61,336 bases of DNA. Source: Guillardia theta CCMP2712. Taxonomy: Eukaryota; Cryptophyceae; Pyrenomonadales; Geminigeraceae. Shown piece after piece: positions 46,213 through 58,240 of the stretch. The notes below the pieces were generated by a model. That model saw only the letters and a program-made list of their open reading frames with translations, was not told the DNA's origin and made no database searches. Numbering within the stretch: position 1 is the stretch's first letter; each line of letters starts with the position of its first letter. Location of the stretch: assembly GCF_000315625.1 (NCBI RefSeq), contig NW_005434671.1, positions 1,174,729-1,236,064 of the forward strand, given 5' to 3'. The position numbers and the translations under genes were made by a program.

Positions 46213-46480
46213 ACGAGCAGTATGGGAAGAGACTGGGCTACTAGAGGACGTCTTCAACGAGCCGCAGTATGGGAAGAGACCGGGCTACTAGAGGACGTCT
46301 TCAACGAGCAGTATGGGAAGAGACCGGGCTACTAGAGGACGTCTTCAACGAGCAGTATGGGAAGAGACTGGGCTACTAGAGGACGTCTTCAACGAGCAGT
46401 ATGGGAAGAGACCGGGCTACTAGAGGACGTCTTCAACGAGCAGTATGGGAAGAGACCGGGCGCGGCTACTAGAGGACGTC
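46213..46480. repeat. Minisatellite, about 6 x 44 bp
   Basis: Copies of a 44-bp unit (CGAGCAGTATGGGAAGAGAC then GGGCTACTAGAGGACGTCTT) repeat head to tail with a few substitutions and two small insertions. The array ends about 80 bp before the SET-domain gene. Unlike CRISPR there are no unique spacers. Confidence 0.9.
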
Positions 46481-46560
46481 ATCAGAGGAGAAGAGATTTT
46501 TCTCAGTGATGAGACTCCGGTTTGCCTTGGGCCCGCCCCGGAGTCTGGAACGATTGGGAG

Positions 46561-47903
46561 ATGCTGGGGGAGATGGCTGAGGGAATGAGGATGGCCGCGC
46601 TGATGGCTGGCTTGTGCTCCTGCTCCTGCTCCTTCATCGGAGTGACCCAACCTAGATGGCCTCTGACCTCAGCAGGCTCAGCTCCTTCCCCCTCATTCAT
46701 GTCCTCTCGATCCTCCGCTGCTGCTGCTCGTCTCTGTATGCAGAACATACAAGATGGGGGGCCGAGGGTGCGCGCAGCGACGTGGAGCACGCGTGAGTTT
46801 GACAGCTGGATGGACCTGCTCGGCATCTCAAGATGTGTGCAAGTCGACAACATTGACGGATGTGGTAGGGGGCTGAGGGCAACAAGAGACTTGCTCCCCG
46901 ATGAGGTCGCGTTGAAGGTACCATCGGAACTTCTGCTATCAGACCAAACGGTGCTACATCACTCGAACTACGAAGATATGCAAGAGGGAATGTCATGGAG
47001 CTCAAGACTAGCTCTGGGCCTTCTGAACGAGAAGTCGAGGGGAGACAGGTCTGTACATCGTGACTACATTGGAATGCTTCCTGCCCCGCCACGAGTGCTG
47101 AGCAGGTGGAAGGAGGACGAGCTGGTGGAGCTGCAGAACAGAACCCTTGAGGGAGAGACGGATATGATATACTTCTGGAGGCACGAGAACTGGGAGGATA
47201 CCATCACGTCGGCAGAAAGAGTTTTGACGGGCTCTGAGTTCGACTCGTTCCGGCAGAGGATTTCGCAGCAAGACTTCCTCGACGCTCATGACCTGGTTTG
47301 CTCGCGAGCGATCAAGTTGGAGACGGCAAGAGGGGTGGAGCGATTCTTGGTTCCTGTCTTTGACTTGGCCAACCATTCGCCGAGGGGCGGAAGGTATGCC
47401 ATGGACGAGGATGGGAACGTGTGCCTGATCACTGGCATTGAAGTCACGCGGGGAGCAGAGGTAAGGGGATGACGCTAAAGGTGCATGCTTGCACGGTAAT
47501 GAGGGCACAGGTCTGCTTGGACTACGGAGGGAGGACGAATGATCAGTTCCTCCTGCACTACGGTTTCGTTCCCCATCGAAACCCCTCCGACAGGGTCAAG
47601 GTGCTCCTGCCAGGTCACTTGTCTCCCGCTTGTCTCCGCACTAATGCCACCCGAGTAGACGGATCGCAACATCACATCTCCTGGCTTGACCTCGGGGAGC
47701 CTCTCCACAAGAACGTGCGCGAGGCTGCTGAAGCCCTGCTCCAGACGATGCCGACGTCGGTTGAGGAGGATCTCAATCTGCTCGAGGAGGAGGCGGGCGA
47801 GCAGGCCTTGGCACTGCAATATCGGATCGGGAAGAAGCAGCTGCTGCGAGCCATTGCCGGGAAACAGGAAGCGTTTGACTGGTTTCTTGAGGGATTGTTC
47901 TGA
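46561..47903 (+). CDS. SET-domain protein methyltransferase, Rubisco LSMT/SETD3 type
   Basis: Two exons (46561-47460 and 47511-47903) join in phase 0 across a 50-bp intron, giving about 430 residues. The SET core shows GCGRGLRATRDLLPDEVALK, then VPVFDLANHSPRGGR (the conserved N-H-S box) and, over the splice, TRGAEVCLDYGGRTNDQFLL with the catalytic Tyr and the N-D-x-L-L signature. The Rubis-subs-bind-type helical tail (AAEALLQTMPTSVEEDLNLL, LALQYRIGKKQLL) follows. The family methylates Lys or His on Rubisco, aldolases or actin. The start gives MLGEMAEGMRMAALMAGLCS and a Ser/Ala/Arg-rich leader that could be an organelle presequence. The target is unknown. Confidence 0.85.
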
Positions 47904-47985
47904 GCAGCTTCGTGTTGGCATGGCATGCGAGGTCGAGTGACTCGTCTGTTTAATGTCAAACACCCGAGACATGAGAGAAGGTTCT

Positions 47986-50196
47986 TCAAGGGCTCTGGAT
48001 GTCCTCAGCCGGCATGCCGTTTCCGTTGGTGTAACCCTCGCTTCGCTGCTGCTGAATGGCCTGATTGACCTCGTCGATAGTCTCGCTAGAAGGAGCTTCG
48101 TTGGACTCCATCACCTGATCTAGTTGTCACCCTCCTGCGTTATTAGAGCGTTCAGACATCACCGATTCGGGCATCATGGCATCAACACCGATGGCCTTGT
48201 TCACCTGGCAAGCAAGAGTTCAGATCCAGCATCGACAGTCATCTTGCAAACCACACCTCGATAGCATGATCCTCCTCTGGGCCCACTCCGTACTCAGCAA
48301 GCTTCTGCTCCTTCTGGAAGTACCTACGAAGACCAATCAGTCCCAGCGGAGGTAGCAGACAGGAGAAGCTCTACTTTGCGATGTCCTTGCGAGCAGCAGC
48401 GTCACTCAGGCCGTGCTTCTCCGAGACTTGCTTCAGAGAGCCCTTAGGCGCCTTCTCTAGCAACGGGCTTCGGCTGCAAGAGAAACCAATCAGACAGGCA
48501 TTACAAAGATTGCAATGTAAACAAATTGAGCTAAAAGTGCACCTGGACTGACAATCCTTATCATTCGCAACACAATCCGATTTGTCGACGTTCACCAAGG
48601 GAGTATCCACAGTTCCGTCAGATCGCATAAAGAGGGGAGTGTCTAACTCCACATCTGTACAGACCTGCTCCCCAAATTAGGTTTCCTTTCCTAATCTACT
48701 GCGACATCACCTTGCCAATGCATTCTTTCTCGGGCTTCTTGTATTCGACCTCCTACACCAAGGTCAACAACCTCGATTAGATTTCGTCATGATTTGTACC
48801 GCAGCGAGCTTCTGCTGCTTGGCGAAGTAATGGCCGAGATCGGACTTAGCGTCAGCAGAAGAGTACTGATGAAGTAAAGTCACAAGGTCGAAGGCAGCAC
48901 ACTTGATTCAGCGGTTGCTTTGAGGAACCCAACATGAAAAGGAAGTTTCGGGATTCAAATATGCCGTCCTGAGACGTTTTTGAGGGGGCGTTTCAAGCAG
49001 ATCTCACCATGTGCGAAGGCTTGCGAGCCTTGCCAGCAATCTTGGCCTGGGAGCTGAAATACTTGCTGAAGTCCTTGCTGGCCTGATTTGCCGTGATGCC
49101 ATGGAGCTGTCCCTTGGCGACAGAAGGCTGGGGGATGGTATCCTTCAAATGATTGTTGTTGGCTCCATGCCTGTCTGAAGTCAATAATCTTCTTGCATCA
49201 CCACCATATATCAGGTCCTCACCTGGTAGCAGCCAAGTGGTTGAAGTAGGAATTCAAGTCCTTGTTGCTCTCGCTGACCGTATAATGAGCTGGGGTCGCG
49301 GTCTGTCGGAGGGATTGTCTCCTGGACTTCTTCGACATGCTATTGAAGTATGCAAGGATCTCGCTGTCAGCCTTCTGTGCTGAGATCTTGTTCATCTTTC
49401 CCCTGTTAGTGTCCTTCAGCATGCCGTTGTTGAAGGCGTGCTTGGAGCTCGCGAGTTGCGACCAATACTTTCCCAAGTCAGATTTGGCTGTGCGAGCGGT
49501 GAATGAGTGGGCACGCTTGATAGAGGCCGATTCATCCTCTTTTGCATCCTGCTCAGAAAACCTGTTGAAGATTGCTTGCGTCTGAGCCTGAGCCTGGGCT
49601 GCTGAGATGCCGAACTTGGTTCCAGCGCGATCATGGAAATGAGATTTGGCGTGCATGACAGGCTTAATAGCAACCCTCTTCCTCATCGCGTCTTTCTGCT
49701 GAAGGGCAAAGTATGCATCAAAGTCGCGAGATGCTGCATTGGCTGACATCTTCCTCTGCTTCAACGACGACCCACTCTGGGACTTGTCAAACAGCGGCTG
49801 AACGCTAGTCTGGCAATCTGGATCAGTGTCCTTGTTACAGTCAGCATGGTTCACATCCACGAGAGGAGCGTCCATGCCATCAACGATCTCATCCCCGCAT
49901 ATTCCTCCCACGCACTTGGGGTTCGATCCTCGCATGGGCCGAGTGTCGCGGGCATCTCCTGCTGCGAGTTTTTGGGAGAGCGACACGTTTGCGCGCGAGG
50001 AGCCCAGGACGATGAGCCCAGAGATGCACACAATCGCTGCAACAACGAAGAGTGGAAGGAAGCTCAAGAAGGAGGAGGAGGAGGAGGAGGAGGGAGCGCG
50101 ACGCGTCTTCCTCGTAGGAATCGCCGCCGTCCCATAGTGTGCCATGGCCGGATGGCTCTTCACACGGGGTTCAGTACCGGTGTTTTCACTCGGCAT
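47986..50196 (-). CDS. Type II membrane protein with an unrecognised SA..A..D...YF repeat
   Basis: The protein starts at ATG 50196 (MPSENTGTEPRVKSH), has a Ser-rich cytosolic head and one membrane segment (FLPLFVVAAIVCISGLIVLG), and then is all lumenal or extracellular. At least eight copies of a motif follow, such as MSANAASRDFDAYFALQ, FTARTAKSDLGKYWSQL, ISAQKADSEILAYFNSM, VSESNKDLNSYFNHL, ITANQASKDFSKYFSSQ, YSSADAKSDLGHYFAKQ and LSDAAARKDIAKYFQKE. Two D-[AT]-P-L-V-[DN]-V-[ND] plus Cys-pair segments also recur (DAPLVDVNHADC and DTPLVNVDKSDC). The 49219-50196 part is one exon; later exons are short. The stop is either 47986 or about 48127. I recognise no family. Confidence 0.7.
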
Positions 50197-50453
50197 TTTG
50201 GGGGTATTCGTAGCATCCAATGTGAGCAGATTGGAAGAGGGTAGGTACAAGGAAACGACTTGTAAAACTTGAATGTACCGGTACCTTATAGATGTCAATT
50301 GACTGTATAGTAGCGGTCATTCTGATGGATTCTTCTAAAAAGACTATGTGTACGGGTGGAGGGTGAGTACCCCCACCCCCCAAATAAATGATGGAGCGAT
50401 GGGTATGAGTTAAAGCAAATAAAAAAACTATCTTGTAAGAGTTGTTGGCAACA
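50197..50453. promoter_or_regulatory. Divergent promoter region
   Basis: These 257 bp separate the divergent repeat-protein and aminotransferase genes, so both promoters should be here. The stretch includes GTACCCCCACCCCCCAAATAAATG at its centre, one more C-rich copy of the G-rich motif. No TATA box is certain. Confidence 0.4.
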
Positions 50454-51829
50454 ATGCGGAGGGCTTGGTTGCGTGCTCGAGGTCCGATGGCTCCTCTGAT
50501 CCCGCTGGGAGGGAGAAGCTTCAAGAACTCTGCTGCTACGAGGTACAAGGAAGTCAAATTCGTCCCCCACCTCGAAGAGCAGACCATTCAGAACCCCTTC
50601 CCTGGTCTGAAGACTTTGGAGCGAGCCATTGGAAAAGAGATAACCACAAGGATAGGATCGAACGAAAGCATTGCGATGAGCGATCATCCTCTTTCCAGCA
50701 TCCTTCCACCCGAAGTCTTAGATCTTGTACGTCTGTATCCCGACCCGTACTGCCGAGATATCCGCGCGTTCCTGGCAGAGAAGTTCAGGATGGCAGAGGA
50801 CGAGATCATAACGGATGCTGGTGGTGACAGTCTTATATTCCTTGCGCTGAGGTCAAGGATTTCTCCCGGTGACGTCCTCGTGACATCAGCAGGTTCTTAT
50901 CTCTTGTTAGTTGCATCTAAACGCGGCTGAAATGTTAGCAGGAACGTACCCCACTGTGAACTACTTGGCTCAGGGCCTTGGCGCAAAGATTCTTGAAGTG
51001 CCATATGCACAAGAGAAAGACAATCTGAAGCCGTCGCTTCAAGATCTTGCAAAGACAGCCATTGAAAACAAAGCTGATGTGCTGTATGTTGCGAACCCCG
51101 ACAACCCTACAGGACAAGCGTTTACCTCGGCGGAAATCACTAGATTGCGATCATGGTTGCCTGAGGACACCACGTTGATTTTAGATGAGGCGTACATCGA
51201 CTTCTGTCCCAACTATGCAGTAATGGACAGATTGCCCAACACAATCCAAATTCGCACGATGTCGAAGGTGCCCGATTGTGTGATAATCGCCTTTACCTCT
51301 GACGAAAACCGCAGGCATATGGGTTAGCAGGCATAAGACTCGGTTATGCATTCGCAAGGGCGCAGTGGGTGGAAAAGGCAGATCAGATCAGAGTTCAGTT
51401 CACGACCAACAACTTGACAAACTTCTTGGCAATGAAAGTTCTGCAAGATGTTAACTTTTCAAGGAGGCTGATAGATGAGACTGTGCAACTCAGAACGCAG
51501 CTCACTGAAAAACTGAGATCAAGTACGTGTTTCTCTCTCATTACATTTGCAGATTTTCCGTGCTGATCACTTGTCGGCAGAAGGTCTGAAAGTTTTGGCC
51601 TCAAACACAAACTTCGTGCCTATTATTTATCCCAGCAAGAGCGACGCCATGGCCCGCCAGAAGGTGGGGACTTGAGATTCGGAAATGGCTTCATCCTAAT
51701 TTGTCACAGGCTCTGTGGGACATGGGAGTTGCAGTACACCGTCCTCCTCATCCTTCGATGCAGCATGTTTTAAGGATTACAGCAAGCCCGCAGGCTCTCG
51801 ACGACGCAATCATCTCAAGATTGGTGTAG
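50454..51829 (+). CDS. Histidinol-phosphate aminotransferase-like PLP enzyme
   Basis: Five exons (50454-50892, 50942-51267, 51315-51522, 51581-51663, 51710-51829) join cleanly, with introns of 46-58 bp. HisC family signatures are present: TRIGSNESIAMSDHPL, AGGDSLIFLALR, ANPDNPTGQAF, ILDEAYIDF and TMSKAYGLAGIRLGYA, whose Lys binds PLP across an exon joint, plus the Arg of the carboxylate site near the C-terminus (HVLRITASP). It should convert imidazole-acetol phosphate and glutamate to histidinol phosphate in His synthesis. The leader MRRAWLRARGPMAPLIPLGG suggests import into an organelle. Confidence 0.85.
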
Positions 51830-51982
51830 CGACAATTCATTGCGGCCAAGATGGTAAATCAAAGCAGGAAACATCCTTCTGAGACGTGCATCAGATCATG
51901 CTTGACCGGTTTCTTTCCTCGTGAACTGCATCACATCATACCAGTCCGTGATTGTCAAAGTTTACTGATTACAAAATTGGAT

Positions 51983-53157
<1,175 letters not shown>

Positions 53158-53187
53158 TGCTGCGCCACTTCGCGATGCAGGTTGAGT

Positions 53188-53405
53188 GAAAAATCACATT
53201 AATAAAGCTATTGTAGCACTCCTCCAAAACAGTTTTAACAATTATAATATGTTATTTTACTAACAATATGTATAAAATCAATACAATATTCACTTAATCT
53301 TATTTCCATTTCAGTAACATATCGAAAATATAAGCTTATATAGTAGAAATACTAGTATATGATAAAACACTTCTGTAATAAAAAAAACATATATAAAATA
53401 GGATT
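53188..53405. other. AT-rich island
   Basis: About 220 bp are close to 80% AT (for example TTATAATATGTTATTTTAC and ATAAAAAAAACATATATAAA), sharply different from the roughly 50% GC around them. No long frame is present. Candidates are an insertion of organelle or nucleomorph DNA, or an unusual promoter or 3' region between the collagen-like gene and the DCAF8 gene. Confidence 0.6.
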
Positions 53406-53809
53406 TCTACCTGGACTTCGGTGGCAGGTACAAACAATGTTTTAAAAGTAGTTTTGATGCGGGTAAGTTTGCAGGATGAAAATGCTTGAAGGAGGTAGCA
53501 GGGTGCAAGGGATGGTGTTTGAGTGGTAGGCGTGAAGAGGGAACATCAGTTTGAACAAGTTCATCCATGAAGACTTTAGCTGTTGAGATGGAGAAACACG
53601 AGGGAAGGAGGGCGAGAGCAGGGGCGGTTAGGCTCGAGACTCTGAGATTGCAACCCGATACTGATGTTGAGGGTCGGCGAGTTGGTAGAGGAGGCGAAGC
53701 AAAACAACGGTAGGGCACAGGACGAGAAAACCACAATATTATCATACAAGATGCACACATGCATCTGAACTACATGTTGCCCTCTGGTCTGTTTTGATGA
53801 CATGGTTGT

Positions 53810-56399
53810 ATGACGTCAGGAACTGCGATGTCATTATCAACCCTCAAATACAACAGTCACGTCAAACTCCTACAGAGGCGAGAAGTGTCATTCCCGAAAA
53901 CGTCTGACAAACTTCATTCATCTTCCTACGTTTCATTGACTCCTCTTCATAGAACTTTCTACGGAGACCATGATTTCGGGAGCATGAACAAGCGGCTGTA
54001 CAGCTGCCGTTCGTTTGTTCGAAGATTAAGTATGGAAGCCCAGCACGACTGGCATGCAGGTGAAGCAGATGCTTCTGCAACTCAGTCATCTAAACTTGCT
54101 GCATCTTATCTTATCAGGATGTGTCAACACCATTCACTTTACCTCCTCTGGGTGCGCATGAGCTTGAATACGTTGTTCTCTTACTGAAATGATCTTGGCA
54201 GGCAAGAACTGATTTCTGGCTCGGATGATCTCAACATTGTCGTTGGAGATTGGCAGACTGGAATGATCAAACTTTGTTATGAGAGCGGACACGTTGGGAA
54301 TGTTTTTCAAGTCAGTTGGCGCTGCGAGGTCATTAGAGTTTGAAGATGATCCGTCTTGCAGGCAAAATCCTTGCCGTCCAAGAATGATATGATCGTGACT
54401 TGTGCAGCGGACGGTCAGGTTGGTCAGGGGTGAGCATCGGGCCTATAGATTGACGTTGCAATACAATCAGGTTCGCTATGCTGAACTTCGAGAAGGATCT
54501 TCGGGGGTGCACACAAGACAAGCTTGCCGACATTTCGGCCCGGCCCACAAGTTAGCCATCGAACCTAGTGGCTCGCAGATCGTCTTGTCTGCTGGAGAAG
54601 ACTCTTGTGTTCAACAGGTGCATCAGAGGAGAAGGAAGCTGAAGGAAGCTGACTCCTTCCTTTAGATTGACTTCCGAGACCGGAGGGGAGGAAACACGAT
54701 CCTTAAGGTTGCAGAGGAGACGGGAGCTTCGGGTCGAGGCAGGAAGAGGAAGATCAGCTTGTAATGTCTCCCGAGACTCTCAGGCTGTTGCATTGACATA
54801 GTAGTCTGCAGGTACTCAATCAGTATGAACCCGATGGATAAGAACTATATCTGCTTCGGAGGGTCCGACTCGTGGTGCAGAATTTATGATAGGAGGCTGT
54901 TGAGTCACGATGCGCCCGAAACAGGGAAGCCTGTGCACAGGTGCATTAGTTGTTCTAAGTACAAAGATTGGGACAGGACGAGAACAGGAAAGGGGGATGG
55001 GAAAGGAGGGAAGGAGAGGCAGCGGAGGGGAGCAGAGGTGGTGGGAGAGATAGGACGACCTTGCAGAATCATGCAAAGGAGAGTGAGAGCTCTGATGAGA
55101 GTTTTCAGATTCATTCCAGAGGAACTCATGGAAAGTCCTAGAATGCACATGATCACATGTGCAGGTGATATGAGCTGTCTGCAAGGTTTGAGAATGACGA
55201 TTTCCGTTGCATAGCATATTCTCATGACGGGAGTGAGATAGTTGCCAATTACAACAACGACACAGTGTATTTGTTCGACAGACGGAGGTCGTTGCATCTC
55301 TCTCAACCTCTGGAGGTTGCAGATTTGAAATTCTCACACAGAAACGAAGAGCATGAGGTATCTAGGTACAAGGGGCATTGGAACGACAAGACTATCAAGG
55401 TTTGTGAACGACAGAGCAAGACTTGGATGCTTATGAAGGACTGGCAGGGCATCAACTTCTTGGGAAAGAGGAGTGAGTACATAGTGAGCGGGTCGGATTG
55501 TGGATCTATTTTCATCTGGGACAAGGCGACTAGCGAGATCCTCTGGGTAGCAAGATATCTTGTGACTGCCTCCCTACGGCATTCTTCCTTCCTCAGTCTT
55601 GCCCCCTCTATCTGCTCAGCTCAGCTTTCCCCTTTTCTTTGCCTCCCTCTCCTTCTCTTTTGCTGAATCTCTCCTCCTCCTTCCTCCCCCCATTTGCTCT
55701 TCTTCAACGTTGATATCCAGAGTTTCTCAGCTTGTTTCACAGGTTCAGAAAGGAGATTCGGATGTTGTGAATTGTCTTGAGCCTCATCCTCACTTGCCAG
55801 TGAGTGTTTGCAGTCCATGTTCTCACTTGCAACGCTTGCTGACTTGCTCGGGCATCTCGAGCTACTATTTCGATACTTGCTGCTGATTGTTGGTTGTGCT
55901 GTAGATCTTGGCGACCAGTGGGATAGGCAACGATGTGAAGATCTGGAGTCCGCGTCGAGACAGCGGCATGACGATAGAGGTTGGCGGATTGACTTGCAAT
56001 GTCTTCTTTGCCATGACTGCTGGGATTGGAAGGAGCGAGATGGATATCTTCATGACATTCAGCGGGTAATGAAAAGAAAGCTGATGTCTTTGAAAGTACT
56101 CCACTGAAGTTTGATTGTGCAGGAGAATCAAGGGCGGTGAGTTGAGGCTTCATGACGTTGAGATACTTCTCATTCCCCTTGATATCTCACAGCATCCATA
56201 ATGCTTCTGCGACATGCTACCTTCCTCCTGACGATCGTGACAGCAACCATCTTTCTCTGTGGTCGTCTATTCTTCATCAGTTCCCGATGGTTCTTGTTGT
56301 TCATGTGCTCGCTTGCCGCTGAACCTCTCTCCAGCTCAATGCTTCTGAGCTCATTCTGCACCCCGACTTCGAGGTCGTCTTGAATCACTACGACGACGA

Positions 56400-56437
<38 letters not shown>

Positions 56438-57063
56438 TGAGCGATGGTAGTAGCGACGAGATGGAGGATGAGAACGAGGACGAGGACGAGGACGAGGACG
56501 AGAGTGACGGTGAGCACGACGACAAGGATGATTCGAGTCAGGATGGTGACGACGGAGATGATGACGGAGATGGAGAAGCGCTCGAGGGTCCACGATCGAG
56601 CAGGGCAGAAGAGGGCGAGGACAAGTTGAGTGGAAAACCCAGCAAGGAGGATGCGGACGAGAGTCATGATGCCCGGCAGCGCAAGCAGCAGCATGAGGTC
56701 AGCGATCAGCTGGGGGTTAGCTCGGGGTTTCCTTTGTCAGCTTACCGAGATTCAGCTGGTGAGCAGCAGAGGGCAAGGAGGTCTCCTCTATGCCCGGCTG
56801 GGCCCCATGGAGGCAAGAGAGGCCAACAGGATGAGCAAAGTGACAAGGTTGAGAGCTGCAAGAGGAGGAGGAGAGTGTTTACCAGCGTGTCCGACGTGGT
56901 GGACTACCTCCAGGAGCTCCAGTCCGAGGAGCCTGACAAGCCTGACAAACCTGATAAGCCTGATAAGCCCGATGACAAGGCTGACGAGCTGAGCAGGAGC
57001 CCTCAGACTGCAGGCTTGACATCTGCTGATCTTCTTCACGATCTCTCATCCGATAGCGACTGA
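53810..57063 (+). CDS. DCAF8/WDTC1-type WD40 protein (CUL4 ubiquitin ligase substrate receptor)
   Basis: Many short-intron exons give the DCAF8 pattern: SFVRRLSMEAQHDWHAG spliced to CVNTIHFTSSG, ELISGSDDLNIVVGDW, ESGHVGNVFQ, CAADGQVRYAELREG, HKLAIEPSGSQIVLSAGED, IDFRDRRGG, YICFGGSDSWCRIYDRR, CIAYSHDGSEIVANYNNDTV, YIVSGSDCGSIFIWDKATS, DVVNCLEPHPHLP and ATSGIGNDVKIWSPR. These are WD40 blades with DWD-type docking boxes for DDB1-CUL4. After LNHY comes a run of about 15 Asp from a GAC repeat, an Asp/Glu-rich tail, a KPDKPDKPD repeat and the end LLHDLSSDSD. The start may be 53810 or 53828. Some C-terminal exon joints between 55900 and 56380 are not settled. Confidence 0.8.
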
Positions 57064-58240
57064 CATGACGAGGAGGAGGAAATAATGATCTGATTGAAAC
57101 TGTGAAATCAGCCTGTTGTTTGGTCTTCCGAGTTCCATTTGCGCACTGCGGCAGGCCCTGAGGCGGCCCGGGGTGGGACCGCTTACCGTAGTACGCTAAG
57201 CCCGGCCACCGTCACTACCGTAGCCTACCGTAGGAGTCGGTCAGTACAGTCATGCCCCGGGCAGCCGCAGTATTTCCACAGTTTGGCAACAAGGGAGCTC
57301 AATAGTACATACACTGTGATTGTTCTAGATTTAGGACAACAAGGACTGAGATTGCTCTAGATTTAGGACAACAAGGGAGTGTACTTGTTAAGTTATAGTG
57401 ATTGCTCTAGATTTTTTTCTTTTTCCGACTTTACAAGGAGCCGAAGTTGCACGTCTACCCTCCCTATGGAATGATACCACTACCCCCCTCCCCCCTACAT
57501 ACTTGTGGAGAGTACAGGGGTACTGACTCATCATTGAACCAGCGGTACTAAACAGAATCATTCTCAGGGACAGGGGTGGGTGGGGGTGATGAAGAAAAAC
57601 ATCATAGAGGGGATGTCCTGCTGCGACCCGCCTCTGCTGCCGTAGACGGTGCTGGCACCATGTCAGCTCAGCTGGAGGATGAGGGGAGGAGAGGAGGGAA
57701 AAGGGAGAGGACATCGGTCCACTGGTTCCCCTCTCGCAGCTTCCTTGTTGCGATGGAACTAGAAAATATATTTGTGAGGGATTTGTGACAGGTGCAATGG
57801 GTGCCAAAGAAAGTACTCGATGTGAGATTGAGGACAGCAGGTCGGAAGGTTGACTGCAGAACGTGCTATCCCAGAGATGATGTGAACACGTTAGGATTTA
57901 CCCAGAATCAGGGCATTTTGGCCCATTCCAACTTGTTCACTCGCTCATTTTTGCTTGTCATCCCTTTTTCGTTTTTTTCCTGTCGACAATCCCAGAGATT
58001 CACATGTTCTGCATGCCGTGGATGTTTTTGATTGTAATGATGGTGCCGTGGATGTTTTTGATTGTAATGATGGTGCCGTGGATGTTTTTGATTGTAATGA
58101 TGGTGCCTTGCCGCAGGCTCGCTGATACATCGAGTCGTTGAGGCGCGAGGCGAGCGCCATGTGGCTAGAGATCAGCATAATGAAGTCAGAGGGCAAAGTG
58201 CGGTGAATCAGTGAGGCGAGACAAGTCAACAGCAGCGAGA
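57064..58240. other. Intergenic region with repeats
   Basis: It contains a GC-rich patch (57140-57260), a duplicated CTAGATTTAGGACAACAAGG at about 57324 and 57356, C-rich runs of the recurring G/C motif at 57470-57510, and a 30-bp tandem repeat (separate entry). No gene is supported. Confidence 0.5.
58015..58104. repeat. Tandem repeat, 3 x 30 bp
   Basis: Three exact or near-exact copies of a 30-bp unit (GCCGTGGATGTTTTTGATTG plus TAATGATGGT) lie upstream of the channel gene. Confidence 0.9.

Larger units (their letters stand above)
43313..46560. other. Gene-poor, repeat-rich stretch
   Basis: Over 3.2 kb I see no gene I can name. It holds a long CT microsatellite, a possible three-helix membrane protein frame, a 36-bp repeat block, and a 44-bp minisatellite just before the SET gene, each listed separately. 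The rest (43320-44230 and 44900-45350) shows no signal. Confidence 0.5.

Noticed and set aside
46213-46480. CRISPR-like array
   Set aside because: Units are contiguous without unique spacers and the genome is eukaryotic.
56170-56694. Val-rich minus-strand frame
   Set aside because: Antisense of the GAC/GAG repeats of the DCAF8 tail.
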